NCBI GenBank assembly: GCA_963815965.1
Contig: CAWFIT010000001.1
Location: 310,001-374,000 of the forward strand
Reading direction: 5' to 3'
Source: DASVFB01 sp963815965
Lineage (GTDB): Bacteria; Actinomycetota; Thermoleophilia; Gaiellales; Gaiellaceae
DNA length: 64,000 nt
In this document: positions 49,061 to 56,987 of the stretch, piece after piece
Layout of the letters: every line of letters starts with the position of its first letter
Numbering within the stretch: the first letter of the stretch is position 1
Made by a program: the position numbers and the translations under genes
Notes under the pieces: generated by a model
The model's database searches: none
The model's input: the letters and a program-made list of their open reading frames with translations, nothing else
Told to the model about the DNA's origin: nothing

Positions 49061-49129
49061 GATGTCGCTATGCGCGAGTTGCAGCCGGGGCTGTGGTGGG
49101 AGGCTTCAGTCGAGCGCGCTCGTTCCTGA
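49058..49129 (+). pseudogene. Promoter and 5' remnant of an MBL-fold gene
   Basis: TAGGAT (49058-49063), 6 nt, then ATG (49070) starts MRELQPGLWWEASVERARS and a stop. The first nine residues match the start of the intact MBL gene at 58895 (MRELRPGLW) except at one position, and that gene also has TAGCAT exactly 6 nt before its start. This shared promoter-plus-start layout suggests a broken copy rather than chance. Confidence 0.45.
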
Positions 49130-49147
49130 CGCGGTGAACACGCTCGG

Positions 49148-50056
49148 ATGACGCGACGGCGGTTGCGGCTCGAGGATGGCCGCCGGATCGACTACGTCGA
49201 GCTCGGCGACCCGGGCGGAGCCCCGGCGATCTACCTGCACGGAACTCCCTCTTCCGCGAGCGAGGCGCGGTGGCTCCACAAGGCGGCAAACGCGCACGGC
49301 GTGCGGCTCGTCTCGCTGGACCGTCCCGGATATCTGCAGTCGGAGCCTGGCGAAGATCACTCCTTCGTCGGTGTCGCGGAGGACGTCGACGCCGTCGCCC
49401 GGGCACTCAGCCTCGACAGATTCGCCGTCGTCGGGTTCTCCGGCGGCGCCGGTTATGCGCTCGCGTGCGCGCATGTGTCGGCAGGCCGAGTCACGGTCGT
49501 GCATGTCGGAGGCGGCCTGGGATCTTTGGCCGGCGACGGCGTACGGGATCTCGACCGGCCGCGACGGCTTCTCTTCAAACTGGTGGCACGTGCGCCCGTC
49601 ATCTCGAAGCCGCTGCTCGCAGGTGGCTTCCGTTTGCTCCGACGAGGCCTTCGGAAGCGACTCGACTCCCCTGCCGAGGCTGCTCGGTGGTTCTTCGCAG
49701 GCCCCGCCAAGGGAGCGCAAGTCGAGGCGATCGACGAGTACGTGCGAACTAGCACTCCCGAGGACTTGCGCGGCGAACTGACCGACTACGCGGAGGGGAC
49801 ACGTGCAACCGAGGCAATCGTCAACGACGTTGCGGCGTACCTTCGCCCGTGGCCCTTCGACCTGAGCAGCCTCTCGACGCCCGTCGAGATCTGGCACGGT
49901 CGCGACGATCCGGCTGCCCCCATCGCCGCCGCCGTGAGACTCGCGTCGCGCTTGCCAAACGCGCAGGCTCATCTCTTCGACGGCGAGGGCCACTTCGTCT
50001 TCCACGCTCATGCGGACGCCGTCGTCGCCTCCATTCGCGAGCACGCGTCAACGTGA
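49148..50056 (+). CDS. Alpha/beta-hydrolase
   Basis: 302 residues. YLHGTPSSASEARW forms the oxyanion region, SLDRPGYLQSEP the conserved strand-turn, VVGFSGGAGYALACAH the nucleophile elbow (Ser), and IWHGRDDPAAP and DGEGHFVFHAH the acid and His. Typical esterase/lipase or C-C hydrolase class with unknown substrate. A paralogue with the same HGTPGS and FDRPGYG motifs is at 52252-53104 on the other strand. Confidence 0.83.
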   Translation: MTRRRLRLEDGRRIDYVELGDPGGAPAIYLHGTPSSASEARWLHKAANAHGVRLVSLDRPGYLQSEPGEDHSFVGVAEDVDAVARALSLDRFAVVGFSGGAGYALACAHVSAGRVTVVHVGGGLGSLAGDGVRDLDRPRRLLFKLVARAPVISKPLLAGGFRLLRRGLRKRLDSPAEAARWFFAGPAKGAQVEAIDEYVRTSTPEDLRGELTDYAEGTRATEAIVNDVAAYLRPWPFDLSSLSTPVEIWHGRDDPAAPIAAAVRLASRLPNAQAHLFDGEGHFVFHAHADAVVASIREHAST

Positions 50057-50079
50057 ACGCAACCGCGAACGTCTGACCC

Positions 50080-50973
50080 GTGAGTCAGGTTCCCGAGGTC
50101 GTGCGTCAGAAAGCGCTCGGGGTAGGCGCGGCCTCGTGGCTGGACGACCTGCCCTCGCTTGTCGCCAGCCTGGAGCAGGAGTGGAGCATCGCGGTCGGTG
50201 ACGCTTACAGAGACTCGACCGAAGCTTTCGTCGCGAAAGCGACCTGCGAAGACGGCACTCCCGCGGTCTTGAAGCTCCTTGTGCCGCGTAGCGGTGATGC
50301 GGCCGAGAACGAGATCACGGTCCTACGACTCACTCGCGGCGAGGGGTGCGTGCGGCTGCTGCGAGACGATCCGGCGCGCGGCGCGCTCTTGCTCGAACGT
50401 CTTGGCCCATCGCTGTACGAGCTTGGTCTGCCGATCGGCAGGCGCCACGACATCCTCTGCTCCACGGTGGCGCGCGTCTGGCGGCCTGCGCCCGACTGCG
50501 GCCTGCCAACCGGCGCCGAGAAGGGTCGTTGGCTCGCCGAGTTCATTGCGTCGACCTGGGAGGAAATAGATCGCCCGTGCTCGGAGCGCGCGGTCGATCA
50601 CGCGATCGCCTGCGCAGCGCGACGAGTCGTCGCGCATCACGACGAACGTGCTGTGCTCGTTCACGGCGACGTCCACCAGTGGAACGCGCTCGAAGCGGAG
50701 GATGGATTCAGGCTCGTCGACCCCGACGGCCTCCTCGCAGAACCGGAGTACGACCTCGGGATCATCATGCGCGAGGACCCGCTCGACATCTCGGACAACG
50801 ATCCCCAAGAACGCGCCCGCCGGCTCGCAGCACGCACGGGTCTCGACGCGACCGGCATCTGGGAATGGGGAGTGGTCGAGCGCGTGTCCACCGGCCTGCT
50901 CGGCACGAAGGTAGGTCTGCAGCCGGTCAGCCGGCAGATGCTCGCCGTCGCAGATCGACTAGCCGCGTACTAG
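50080..50973 (+). CDS. Streptomycin-6-kinase-type (APH6/hydroxyurea) phosphotransferase
   Basis: 297 residues from GTG 50080. VLVHGDVHQWNALEAEDG is the catalytic loop, and FRLVDPDGLLAEPEYDLGII followed by MREDP is characteristic of the APH(6)/hydroxyurea phosphotransferase family. VLKLLVPRSGDAAENEI is the ATP-site lysine region. Members include true streptomycin kinases and many environmental proteins with unknown substrates, so resistance is only a possibility. It stands 23 bp after the alpha/beta-hydrolase gene. Confidence 0.83.
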   Translation: MSQVPEVVRQKALGVGAASWLDDLPSLVASLEQEWSIAVGDAYRDSTEAFVAKATCEDGTPAVLKLLVPRSGDAAENEITVLRLTRGEGCVRLLRDDPARGALLLERLGPSLYELGLPIGRRHDILCSTVARVWRPAPDCGLPTGAEKGRWLAEFIASTWEEIDRPCSERAVDHAIACAARRVVAHHDERAVLVHGDVHQWNALEAEDGFRLVDPDGLLAEPEYDLGIIMREDPLDISDNDPQERARRLAARTGLDATGIWEWGVVERVSTGLLGTKVGLQPVSRQMLAVADRLAAY

Positions 50974-51079
50974 TCCGGGATGTTGGCGGCGACCCTTTCC
51001 ATGCGCTCGGCCAAACAGTGAGCCTCATGGCTCTCGATGCTTAGACGGCGCAGCGCGATCAAAATCATCGCTCTCGCCC

Positions 51080-52243
51080 ATGCCGATCGGTTATCTCGTC
51101 ACCACAGCCCTCATGGCGACATGCACGTTCTTCGCCCTGGCGCCGCGCCGGCCGCGACGGTCGAGCCCGTGGAACCTGAGCTTCTTGATCGGCTTCCTGG
51201 TCAACGAGCTGCCGTTCATCGCCTTCTACTGGCTCCTCGCCGCGACGGCGCTCGCGCTGGTCCAGGGTGACGTCGACTCGTCTGTCGGTTGGGTCGGCAT
51301 CGGTTTCGCGGCTCTGGCGACGGCGGGGCTCGTCGTTGTCGTCCTGCGGGCGTTGCGGACGGGCCCGGCTCTCGATCACGCCATGAACGAAGGCCTTGGC
51401 ACGGAGTGGCGCGCCGACCTCGACCCTGGGCTGGTCGCTCGCCTGCGCCGCCACCTTCCGCTCGGCCACATCCTCTTCGCGCCCTTCTCCTTCCGACGTC
51501 GCGATGTCGAGCGGTTCGCGAACATCCGCTACGGGGAGGCGGGCGAGCGAAATCTGCTCGACCTCTATCGCCATCGCTCGCATCCCTCGGGCTGCCCGAC
51601 GCTCGTCCACCTGCACGGGGGAGCGTTCCGATCCGGTCGCAAGAACCGGCAAGCGCGTCCCCTCATCTATCGGCTCTCGAGCCAGGGCTGGGTGTGCATC
51701 AGCGCGAACTACCGCCTGGGTGCAGACGTCAAGTTCCCCGAGCACCTGATCGACGTCAAGAAGGTGATCGCCTGGGTACGCGCACACGGCGACGACTACG
51801 GTGCTGACCCGACGATGGTGTTCGTGGCGGGGAGCTCCGCCGGCGCTCACCTGGCCGCGTTGGCAGCTCTGACGCCCAACGACCCGGCGTTCCAGCCCGG
51901 TTTCGAGAGCGAGGACACCTCGGTCGTCGCAGCCGTTTGCCTCTACGGCTACTACGGAAGCCTCGACACTACAGGGCAATTACCCTCGTCACCGCTCGCG
52001 TACGTCCAGAGGGAGGCGCCGCCTTTCTTCGTGGCACACGGCGATCTCGACACACTGGTGCTCGTGGAAGACGCCCGGCGCTTCGTCGACGGTTTGCGGA
52101 GCGCTTCGGGAAATCCGGTTGTGTATGCGGAGCTGCCCCAGGCGCAGCATGCGTTCGACCTGTTCCATTCCATTCGCTTCGAGAAAGTCGTTGATGCGAT
52201 CGAGGCCTTCGCGACGTGGGTGAGATCGCGAGCCGATCGCTAG
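51080..52243 (+). CDS. Membrane-anchored HSL-type esterase
   Basis: 387 residues. Three hydrophobic segments in the first 110 residues (IGYLVTTALMATCTFFALAP, FLIGFLVNELPFIAFYWLLA, GIGFAALATAGLVVVVLRAL) should anchor it in the membrane. The catalytic domain follows: LVHLHGGAFRSG (oxyanion hole), FVAGSSAGAHLAAL (nucleophile), VAHGDLDTLV (Asp) and QAQHAFDLF (His). This layout resembles mycobacterial Lip esterases. It ends 8 bp before the end of the convergent hydrolase gene. Confidence 0.85.
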   Translation: MPIGYLVTTALMATCTFFALAPRRPRRSSPWNLSFLIGFLVNELPFIAFYWLLAATALALVQGDVDSSVGWVGIGFAALATAGLVVVVLRALRTGPALDHAMNEGLGTEWRADLDPGLVARLRRHLPLGHILFAPFSFRRRDVERFANIRYGEAGERNLLDLYRHRSHPSGCPTLVHLHGGAFRSGRKNRQARPLIYRLSSQGWVCISANYRLGADVKFPEHLIDVKKVIAWVRAHGDDYGADPTMVFVAGSSAGAHLAALAALTPNDPAFQPGFESEDTSVVAAVCLYGYYGSLDTTGQLPSSPLAYVQREAPPFFVAHGDLDTLVLVEDARRFVDGLRSASGNPVVYAELPQAQHAFDLFHSIRFEKVVDAIEAFATWVRSRADR

Positions 52244-52251
52244 CGTCGACA

Positions 52252-53104
52252 TCACGAAAGGGCGAGCTCGACAATGTCCGCCCAGCGCGAAATCAGCCAA
52301 TGGCCTGCTTCGGCGTCGAGGTGGACCGTGCAAGACGGAATGCGTCGCTCTAGCTCGGGCGCATCGAGCGTGGCCCGACCCGGATCGAGCCCTCCGACCC
52401 AGACGTCGACGTGCACGGCGATGTCGGCGAGACTGAAGCCCCACGGCAGGGCCTCTGCGACCCAGTCGGCGATGAGCCCGGCCTGCCCCTGACGCGCGCC
52501 TTCGAGATTTGACGCTGTTGAGGTTCGCTCGAATGACGGGATCGTTCAAGACGGACTCGTCGCCCGCCGCCGGTGGCCGATCGAGCATCAGCAGAGGCGT
52601 CTCCGGGTACCACCGACCGTGCTCCCAGATGAGCTCGGTCGCCGCTGCAGGATCACGCCTGATCTCCGACACCATTTCGCGCTCGGCGCTCGAGAGTGCA
52701 GCGTACGCATCAGTCAGCTCGTCGATCGGGCCCTGACCGGACACCGCCGCAATGCGCGACACTCTGTCGTTCAGAACCGCGCCGCACGCGAGGGCAAACG
52801 GCACTCCTCCCGAGAAGCCGACAACGGGAAACCGTCCGAGACCACGATCGTCGGCAAGTCGCCCGATGATCTCGGCTACGCCGGAGACCGACGGAAGCGC
52901 CGTCGGGGTCGAGCGGCCGTATCCGGGTCGATCGAACGAGAGCACGCGTAGCCCGGGTGGCGAGCTCAAGGTTGGGTCGGCGAGGAACAAGCGCGATCCG
53001 GGCGTCCCATGGAGGAGGACAACCGGGGACCCGTCAGCGTCACCCCACTCACACCATGCGACGGACCCGCCGTCTCGCAGATCGACTTGCCCTTCGCCCA
53101 ACAC
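52252..53104 (-). CDS. Alpha/beta-hydrolase (frameshift near 52505)
   Basis: About 283 residues when repaired, from GTG 53104. Motifs: VVLLHGTPGSRLFLADP, LSFDRPGYGRSTP, VVGFSGGVPFALACG (nucleophile Ser). Near 52505 one extra base shifts the frame. In the corrected frame EGARQGQAGLIADWVAEAL, VDVWVGGLDPGRA and DAEAGHWLISRWADIVE (Asp and His of the triad) run to a TGA at 52252. Without the repair the triad is incomplete and an Arg-rich tail reads on to 51989 through the neighbouring gene. Confidence 0.82.
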
Positions 53105-53149
53105 ATCGGGATCACTACACGATCCGCGTGACGTGATGTCCTCCTCGCT

Positions 53150-53155
53150 TACGAT
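53150..53155 (+). promoter_or_regulatory. Leaderless-type -10 box of the cupin gene
   Basis: TACGAT lies 7 nt before the ATG at 53163, which has no Shine-Dalgarno. This decides the start in favour of 53163 over the in-frame ATG at 53136. Confidence 0.45.
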
Positions 53156-53162
53156 TGCCGCG

Positions 53163-53627
53163 ATGGAGATCGTCAACCTCTTCACCGTCGAGTGCAGCGA
53201 CGAAATGGAGCACGAGAGCTTTCGGATTCGCGAGACGCAGATCGGCCCGCAACTCAGCGCCGATCTCGTCGGCGGAAGCGTCTACGAGGTCGACCCCGGC
53301 AAGAAGCTCTGGCCATACCACCGCCACCACGCGAACGAGGAATGGTTGATCGTCGTGCGCGGCCGCCCGACGCTGCGGACGCCGGACGGGGAACGCCAGC
53401 TCGTCGAAGGTGACGTCGCCTGCTTCCCGCGAGGCGCCGCCGGCACGCACCAGGTGCGGAACGACACCGAGGAGCCCGCGCGCATTCTCATGCTCTCGAG
53501 CTCGGTCCTTCCCGACGTCGTCGAGTATCCGGACAGCGGCAAGTTCTACGCCCTGAGCTCGAAGGGCGAGATGCTCTTCCAGACGCGGTACGGCGAGCCG
53601 GTCGAATACTGGGACGGCGAGTCCTAG
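53163..53627 (+). CDS. Cupin-domain protein
   Basis: 154 residues. LWPYHRHHANEEWLIVVRG supplies the first cupin motif (His residues and Glu for metal binding), and GDVACFPRGAAGTHQVRN the second. It may bind a metal and a small carboxylate or sugar, either as an enzyme or a sensor. It is 12 bp upstream of the M55 peptidase gene and probably cotranscribed. GTG 53104 of the divergent hydrolase is 58 bp away, so they share a short promoter region. Confidence 0.83.
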   Translation: MEIVNLFTVECSDEMEHESFRIRETQIGPQLSADLVGGSVYEVDPGKKLWPYHRHHANEEWLIVVRGRPTLRTPDGERQLVEGDVACFPRGAAGTHQVRNDTEEPARILMLSSSVLPDVVEYPDSGKFYALSSKGEMLFQTRYGEPVEYWDGES

Positions 53628-53639
53628 AGGTCGATCCGC

Positions 53640-54614
53640 ATGCTCGTTGCCGTCAGCGTGGATATGGAAGGCGCGTCTCAGCTTCGCAGCGTGCGCGAGA
53701 TCTGGGGGTGCATGCCGGAGTACTGGGAGACCGGGAAGCCACGCCTCGAGGCCGACGTCAGCGCCGCGTGCGAAGGGCTCCTCGCCGGCGGGGCGTCGGA
53801 GCTCGTCGTCCTCGACAACCACGGCGGCAACACCGTGAACGTCTCGCCCGAGTCGCTGCCACACGGCGCGCGCCTCGAGACATGGCACGTGTACGAGCTT
53901 CGTGAGCACGGTGTCGACGCGATGTTCCAGGTCGGCTACCACGCGCGCGGCGGTGTCGACGGCTTCCTCTCCCATACCTACATGCCGGGGCTGCGCTTGC
54001 GTGTCGGAGACCAGCTGCTATCGGAGAGTCACGTGAGGGCGTGGGCCGGCGAGGTCCCACTGCTCGGGATCGTCGGCAACGACCTGCACCAGCAGACGCT
54101 CGGGTCGCTCGAAGGGATCCCGTATCTCGTCGTCCAGGAGTCGGCGGGACGCGATGCGATGAGCCCGGTGTTCGCGGATCCCCACGATGGCCTCGACGCG
54201 ATCCGTTCGTTCGCGCAGGCGTGCGTGCGGGATGGCGCGTCGGCACGGTCGATCACGGCGCCCATCGGCGTCACGTTCGAGGCGAGCATGCCGAACGGCC
54301 GCGAGGTCGTCGAGCAAATGGCGGGCGCCGGCTGGGCGCGCGTTGGCGACGTCGAGTTCGCCGTCGAGCTCGAGACCTGGCGTGACTCGCGGGATGCTCT
54401 CGCCGCCGCGATGAACGCCGCGCTCGCACCGTTCATGCCGTACTGGCTCGGCGCCTTCGCGAGCGCCGATGAGGCCGCCGCGGCCGATCAGGAGGGCGTG
54501 GGGCAGCTGGTGACGATCTTCGATGCGTGGGCTGCCGAGTCTCAACCGCAGTGGTATACCGAGGCGGCCGACCCGTTCGCGACGGGCGTGGCCGAGCAGC
54601 TCGGCACCGCCTAG
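53640..54614 (+). CDS. M55-family D-aminopeptidase-like protein (DppA type)
   Basis: 324 residues. SVDMEG places Asp8 and Glu10 exactly as in DppA. LDNHGGNT gives His61, GYHARGG His101, FLSHT His112 and LSESH Glu129, matching the zinc ligands and the proposed nucleophile. M55 enzymes cleave D-amino acids from peptides and may recycle cell-wall D-Ala. It lies behind a cupin gene. The stop shares CTAG (54611-54614) with the stop of the convergent gene. Confidence 0.88.
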   Translation: MLVAVSVDMEGASQLRSVREIWGCMPEYWETGKPRLEADVSAACEGLLAGGASELVVLDNHGGNTVNVSPESLPHGARLETWHVYELREHGVDAMFQVGYHARGGVDGFLSHTYMPGLRLRVGDQLLSESHVRAWAGEVPLLGIVGNDLHQQTLGSLEGIPYLVVQESAGRDAMSPVFADPHDGLDAIRSFAQACVRDGASARSITAPIGVTFEASMPNGREVVEQMAGAGWARVGDVEFAVELETWRDSRDALAAAMNAALAPFMPYWLGAFASADEAAAADQEGVGQLVTIFDAWAAESQPQWYTEAADPFATGVAEQLGTA

Positions 54615-55181
54615 AACGTTCCGGAGCTGTCTCCGCCGAGCGGCAAGCGCGCCACGATGGGCATGCGCCCATCCTGCTGCTCTGCGAGCACGACCACCTC
54701 ATCGGCAGACAGCGTCACCGGAAGCAGCGGCTCGACGATCGGCCGCAGGCGCTGCACCGTCTCCTCGAGCCGGGCTCTCCTCGAGACCGTCGACGAGCGT
54801 CACGTGCGGGATGACCTCCGCAAACTCCCTTTGCGAGGTCTCCGGAAATGCAGCCTCGATCGCCTCGGTCAGAGCGATGAAGGGCGCAGCAGGGTCGGGC
54901 GCGACCCAGACGGTTCGCGGGAATGTCTTCAACTCCGTGAGGCTGAAGTCGAACCGGTGGTGTTTCTTCAGAACTTCTGTGAGGCGCGGCAGCGCAGCAT
55001 CCAGGTGGTCCGGTCGGACGAACGGGTAGCGCAACGTCGCGTGAAGAGGGATTCCCAGCGAGTGGAAGGCGGGGAACTCTTCCCGATAAACCGCGTCGAG
55101 GCCGGCGACGTCGACGACGATCACGACTGCGGTCTCCCGCTCCTCCGCCGGCACGAACGATGAGCCCACGTCACCCATCAT
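54611..55181 (-). CDS. 2'-5' RNA ligase / cyclic phosphodiesterase family protein (frameshift near 54772)
   Basis: About 190 residues when repaired. The first HxT/S-type motif is LHATLRYPF and the second PHVTLVDG, the paired catalytic motifs of the 2H phosphoesterase family. Near 54772 one extra base breaks the frame just after the second motif. In the corrected frame EETVQRLRPIVEPLLPVTL and EVVVLAEQQDGRMPIVARLP complete the fold, ending TAG at 54611. The start is ATG 55181 or 55178. RNA repair or nucleotide-phosphodiester hydrolysis is possible. Confidence 0.8.
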
Positions 55182-55253
55182 CTCTCGTCGGCGATGATTT
55201 CGCTGTCGCCGCGGGGTCTGTGTCGTACTGGCCGAACAGGAGGAGATGCGCAG

Positions 55254-55649
55254 ATGAACGTGACTCAGAGGGAGTGGCCCGGGGCAATAGCCGCGATCAC
55301 GCTGTTCGTAGAGGACTTGGAGGCGGCGAAGCGCTTCTACAGCGAAGTCTTCGAGTTGCCTGTTGTGTTCGAGGACGACAACTCGGCGGTGTTCAAGTTC
55401 GGCGAAACACTCATCAACCTGCTGAAGACGAGCGAGGCACATGAGCTCGTCGAACCGGCGACCGTGGCGACCGCCGACGCCGGGGTCCGGTTCCAGTTCA
55501 CGCTCGGCGTGGACGATGTCGACGCAACGTGCGAAGAGCTCAAAGAGCGGGGAGTTGACCTCTTGAACGGACCCATGGATCGACCGTGGGGGATCCGCAC
55601 CGCCAGTTTCCGAGATCCGGGCGGGCACATTTGGGAGATCGCCCGGTAG
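55254..55649 (+). CDS. VOC/glyoxalase-family protein
   Basis: 131 residues. IAAITLFVEDLEAAKRFYSE and FRDPGGHIWEIAR are the two half-repeats of the vicinal-oxygen-chelate fold, with the C-terminal His/Glu metal site visible. The usual N-terminal metal His is replaced by Thr/Leu. AGGAGG lies 9 nt before ATG 55254. Members include lyases, isomerases and antibiotic-binding proteins; the function here is unknown. Confidence 0.83.
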   Translation: MNVTQREWPGAIAAITLFVEDLEAAKRFYSEVFELPVVFEDDNSAVFKFGETLINLLKTSEAHELVEPATVATADAGVRFQFTLGVDDVDATCEELKERGVDLLNGPMDRPWGIRTASFRDPGGHIWEIAR

Positions 55650-55650
55650 A

Positions 55651-55743
55651 CCCAGTGCATGTCGCGACATGGCGACTCAGGACTCCGACTTCGATTCGAT
55701 TCGGGACGAGCCCGCGTTCGACGAACTGATCGGCCGCCGCTAA
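55651..55743 (+). pseudogene. C-terminal remnant of a TPR-type protein
   Basis: Directly after the VOC stop, the plus strand reads CRDMATQDSDFDSIRDEPAF then DELIGRR and TAA (55741-55743). DSDFDxIRDEPxFxEL is a common closing sequence of TPR-repeat proteins. No start codon or body precedes it apart from an internal ATG. It is probably the last 30 residues of a deleted gene. Confidence 0.4.
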
Positions 55744-55749
55744 GACTCC

Positions 55750-56539
55750 TCATGGCCCGCTCGCAGCCGGGGGCTGTGTCATTGACGCGCGCAGCGCGAC
55801 GAGAGGCGCGTCGGAGATGCGGATCACGCCACGCGTTGGACGATCGAGGTCGAAGATGACCAGCAGGAGCAGGGTCACGAGCGCACCGGCGAGGATGACG
55901 GTGGCGAAGCCACCGCCGTGCATGGACGTGTAGAGCGCGAGAAGTCCGAAGGCGATAGCTGCGCCGAGCACCTCCAGTGCCAAGGACGGCGCTGGGGATG
56001 CGGTTGTTGAGCGCCGCAACACGCACCGTCTGCTGGTCGATCATGTCATTGAGGGTCTGGACGTAGAGGCGTGGGGCGCTCGCGTCGGGCGCGGCGTCGA
56101 GCGCGTCCCCGGCCAGCCCCCAGAGCTGCCGTTGGATGGCGTCTTCCTCGGCGATCGTGCGTCGGAACCCTGCAGTGGTTGGCACCTCGTGCGAGAGCTT
56201 CAGGCTCGCGTCCGCATAACGCTTGAGCAGTTGCAAGGAACGGCTTCGCGTTGGCTCAGCCAGCGTTTGCGCTCGGAGGTACGTCGTTCCGATCGCGTTT
56301 GCGTCGTCGATGACGGCGACGCGGCGCGAGTCGTAGCGCCCGATCGCCAACGTCATGCCAAAAGCGAGAATCAGCCCGACGAGGGCGAGCAACGCCCCCT
56401 GCACGATCCCGACCGGCTCGCGCAGCTTCTCCGCGTGCTTGCGCAACGCGCGGCCGACAACGTAACCGAGGGCCACGAACCCCAAGACGACTCCGGCGAT
56501 GATCAGCCAGAGCTCCCAAGTGCTGAGCCGGAAGAACAC
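55750..56539 (-). CDS. DUF4239 (bestrophin-like) membrane protein (frameshift near 55995)
   Basis: About 262 residues when repaired. Two N-terminal membrane helices (ELWLIIAGVVLGFVALGYVV, GALLALVGLILAFGMTLAIG) are followed by a soluble helical part (RRVAVIDDANAIGTTYLRAQ, DMIDQQTVRVAALNNRIP). An extra C in a CCCC run near 55995 shifts the frame. In the corrected frame two more helices appear (LALEVLGAAIAFGLLALYT, GFATVILAGALVTLLLLVIF), then LDRPTRGVIRISDAPL, a DUF4239 signature. Function unknown. Confidence 0.78.
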
Positions 56540-56620
56540 CGGCGGAGAGCATCGCAGAGCATCGCAGGTGCGCGCTCAGCCCCCTGCGTCTCGCCGCCAC
56601 GTATGGTGCAAGGAACCTAA

Positions 56621-56637
56621 CGACGCTCAAGGCGTCG
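56621..56637 (+). promoter_or_regulatory. Small inverted repeat upstream of the 56667 gene
   Basis: CGACGC-TCAAG-GCGTCG is a perfect 6-bp inverted repeat 29 nt before the ATG at 56667. It could be an operator or a leader hairpin. A tandem 10-bp repeat (GAGCATCGCA) lies nearby, around 56550-56570. Neither has independent support. Confidence 0.25.
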
Positions 56638-56666
56638 CAAACCGCTAAGCACTCTTAGGAGTTGAC

Positions 56667-56939
56667 ATGCCGAGGATCGTCATCACCCATGCCGTTGCCG
56701 ACATCGAGCGTTGGCTGAAGGGCAAGGCGGAGAGGGCCGCAGCTATCGAGTCGGGATCTGGAAGCAACGTGACCGACTACGTCGCGCAGAACGGAAGTAA
56801 CAACATCGCCATCACCGCCGATGTCCACGACGTCGATGCCCTGCAGTCCATGCTGGCCTCACCGTCTCCTGACGTCGCGGCCAAGATGGAGGAGCACGGC
56901 GTCGTCCCTCCGATCACGGCCTACATCGAAGCGGACTAG
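56667..56939 (+). CDS. Small conserved hypothetical protein
   Basis: 90 residues. PRIVITHAVADIERWLKGKA and AITADVHDVDALQSMLASPS suggest a ferredoxin-like alpha/beta fold similar to the antibiotic-biosynthesis-monooxygenase (ABM) family, but no catalytic residue can be assigned. AGGAG lies 6 nt before the ATG. The gene precedes an FAD monooxygenase-like gene by 48 bp, so the two may act together. Confidence 0.65.
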   Translation: MPRIVITHAVADIERWLKGKAERAAAIESGSGSNVTDYVAQNGSNNIAITADVHDVDALQSMLASPSPDVAAKMEEHGVVPPITAYIEAD

Positions 56940-56987
56940 CTCAAGGCGCCCTCCCGCGAACGAGGGTCGTACGCTGACGCCTTCCGA

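Noticed and set aside
46493..50973. Two phosphotransferases as an antibiotic-resistance island
   Set aside because: Both families are widespread housekeeping-type proteins in soil actinobacteria; no integron, transposase or other mobile sequence is present.
50974..51045. Possible C-terminal continuation of the APH6-type kinase in another frame (DVGGDPFHALGQTVSLMALDA)
   Set aside because: The kinase already ends at a normal family length and I could not confirm that this stretch is part of the family.
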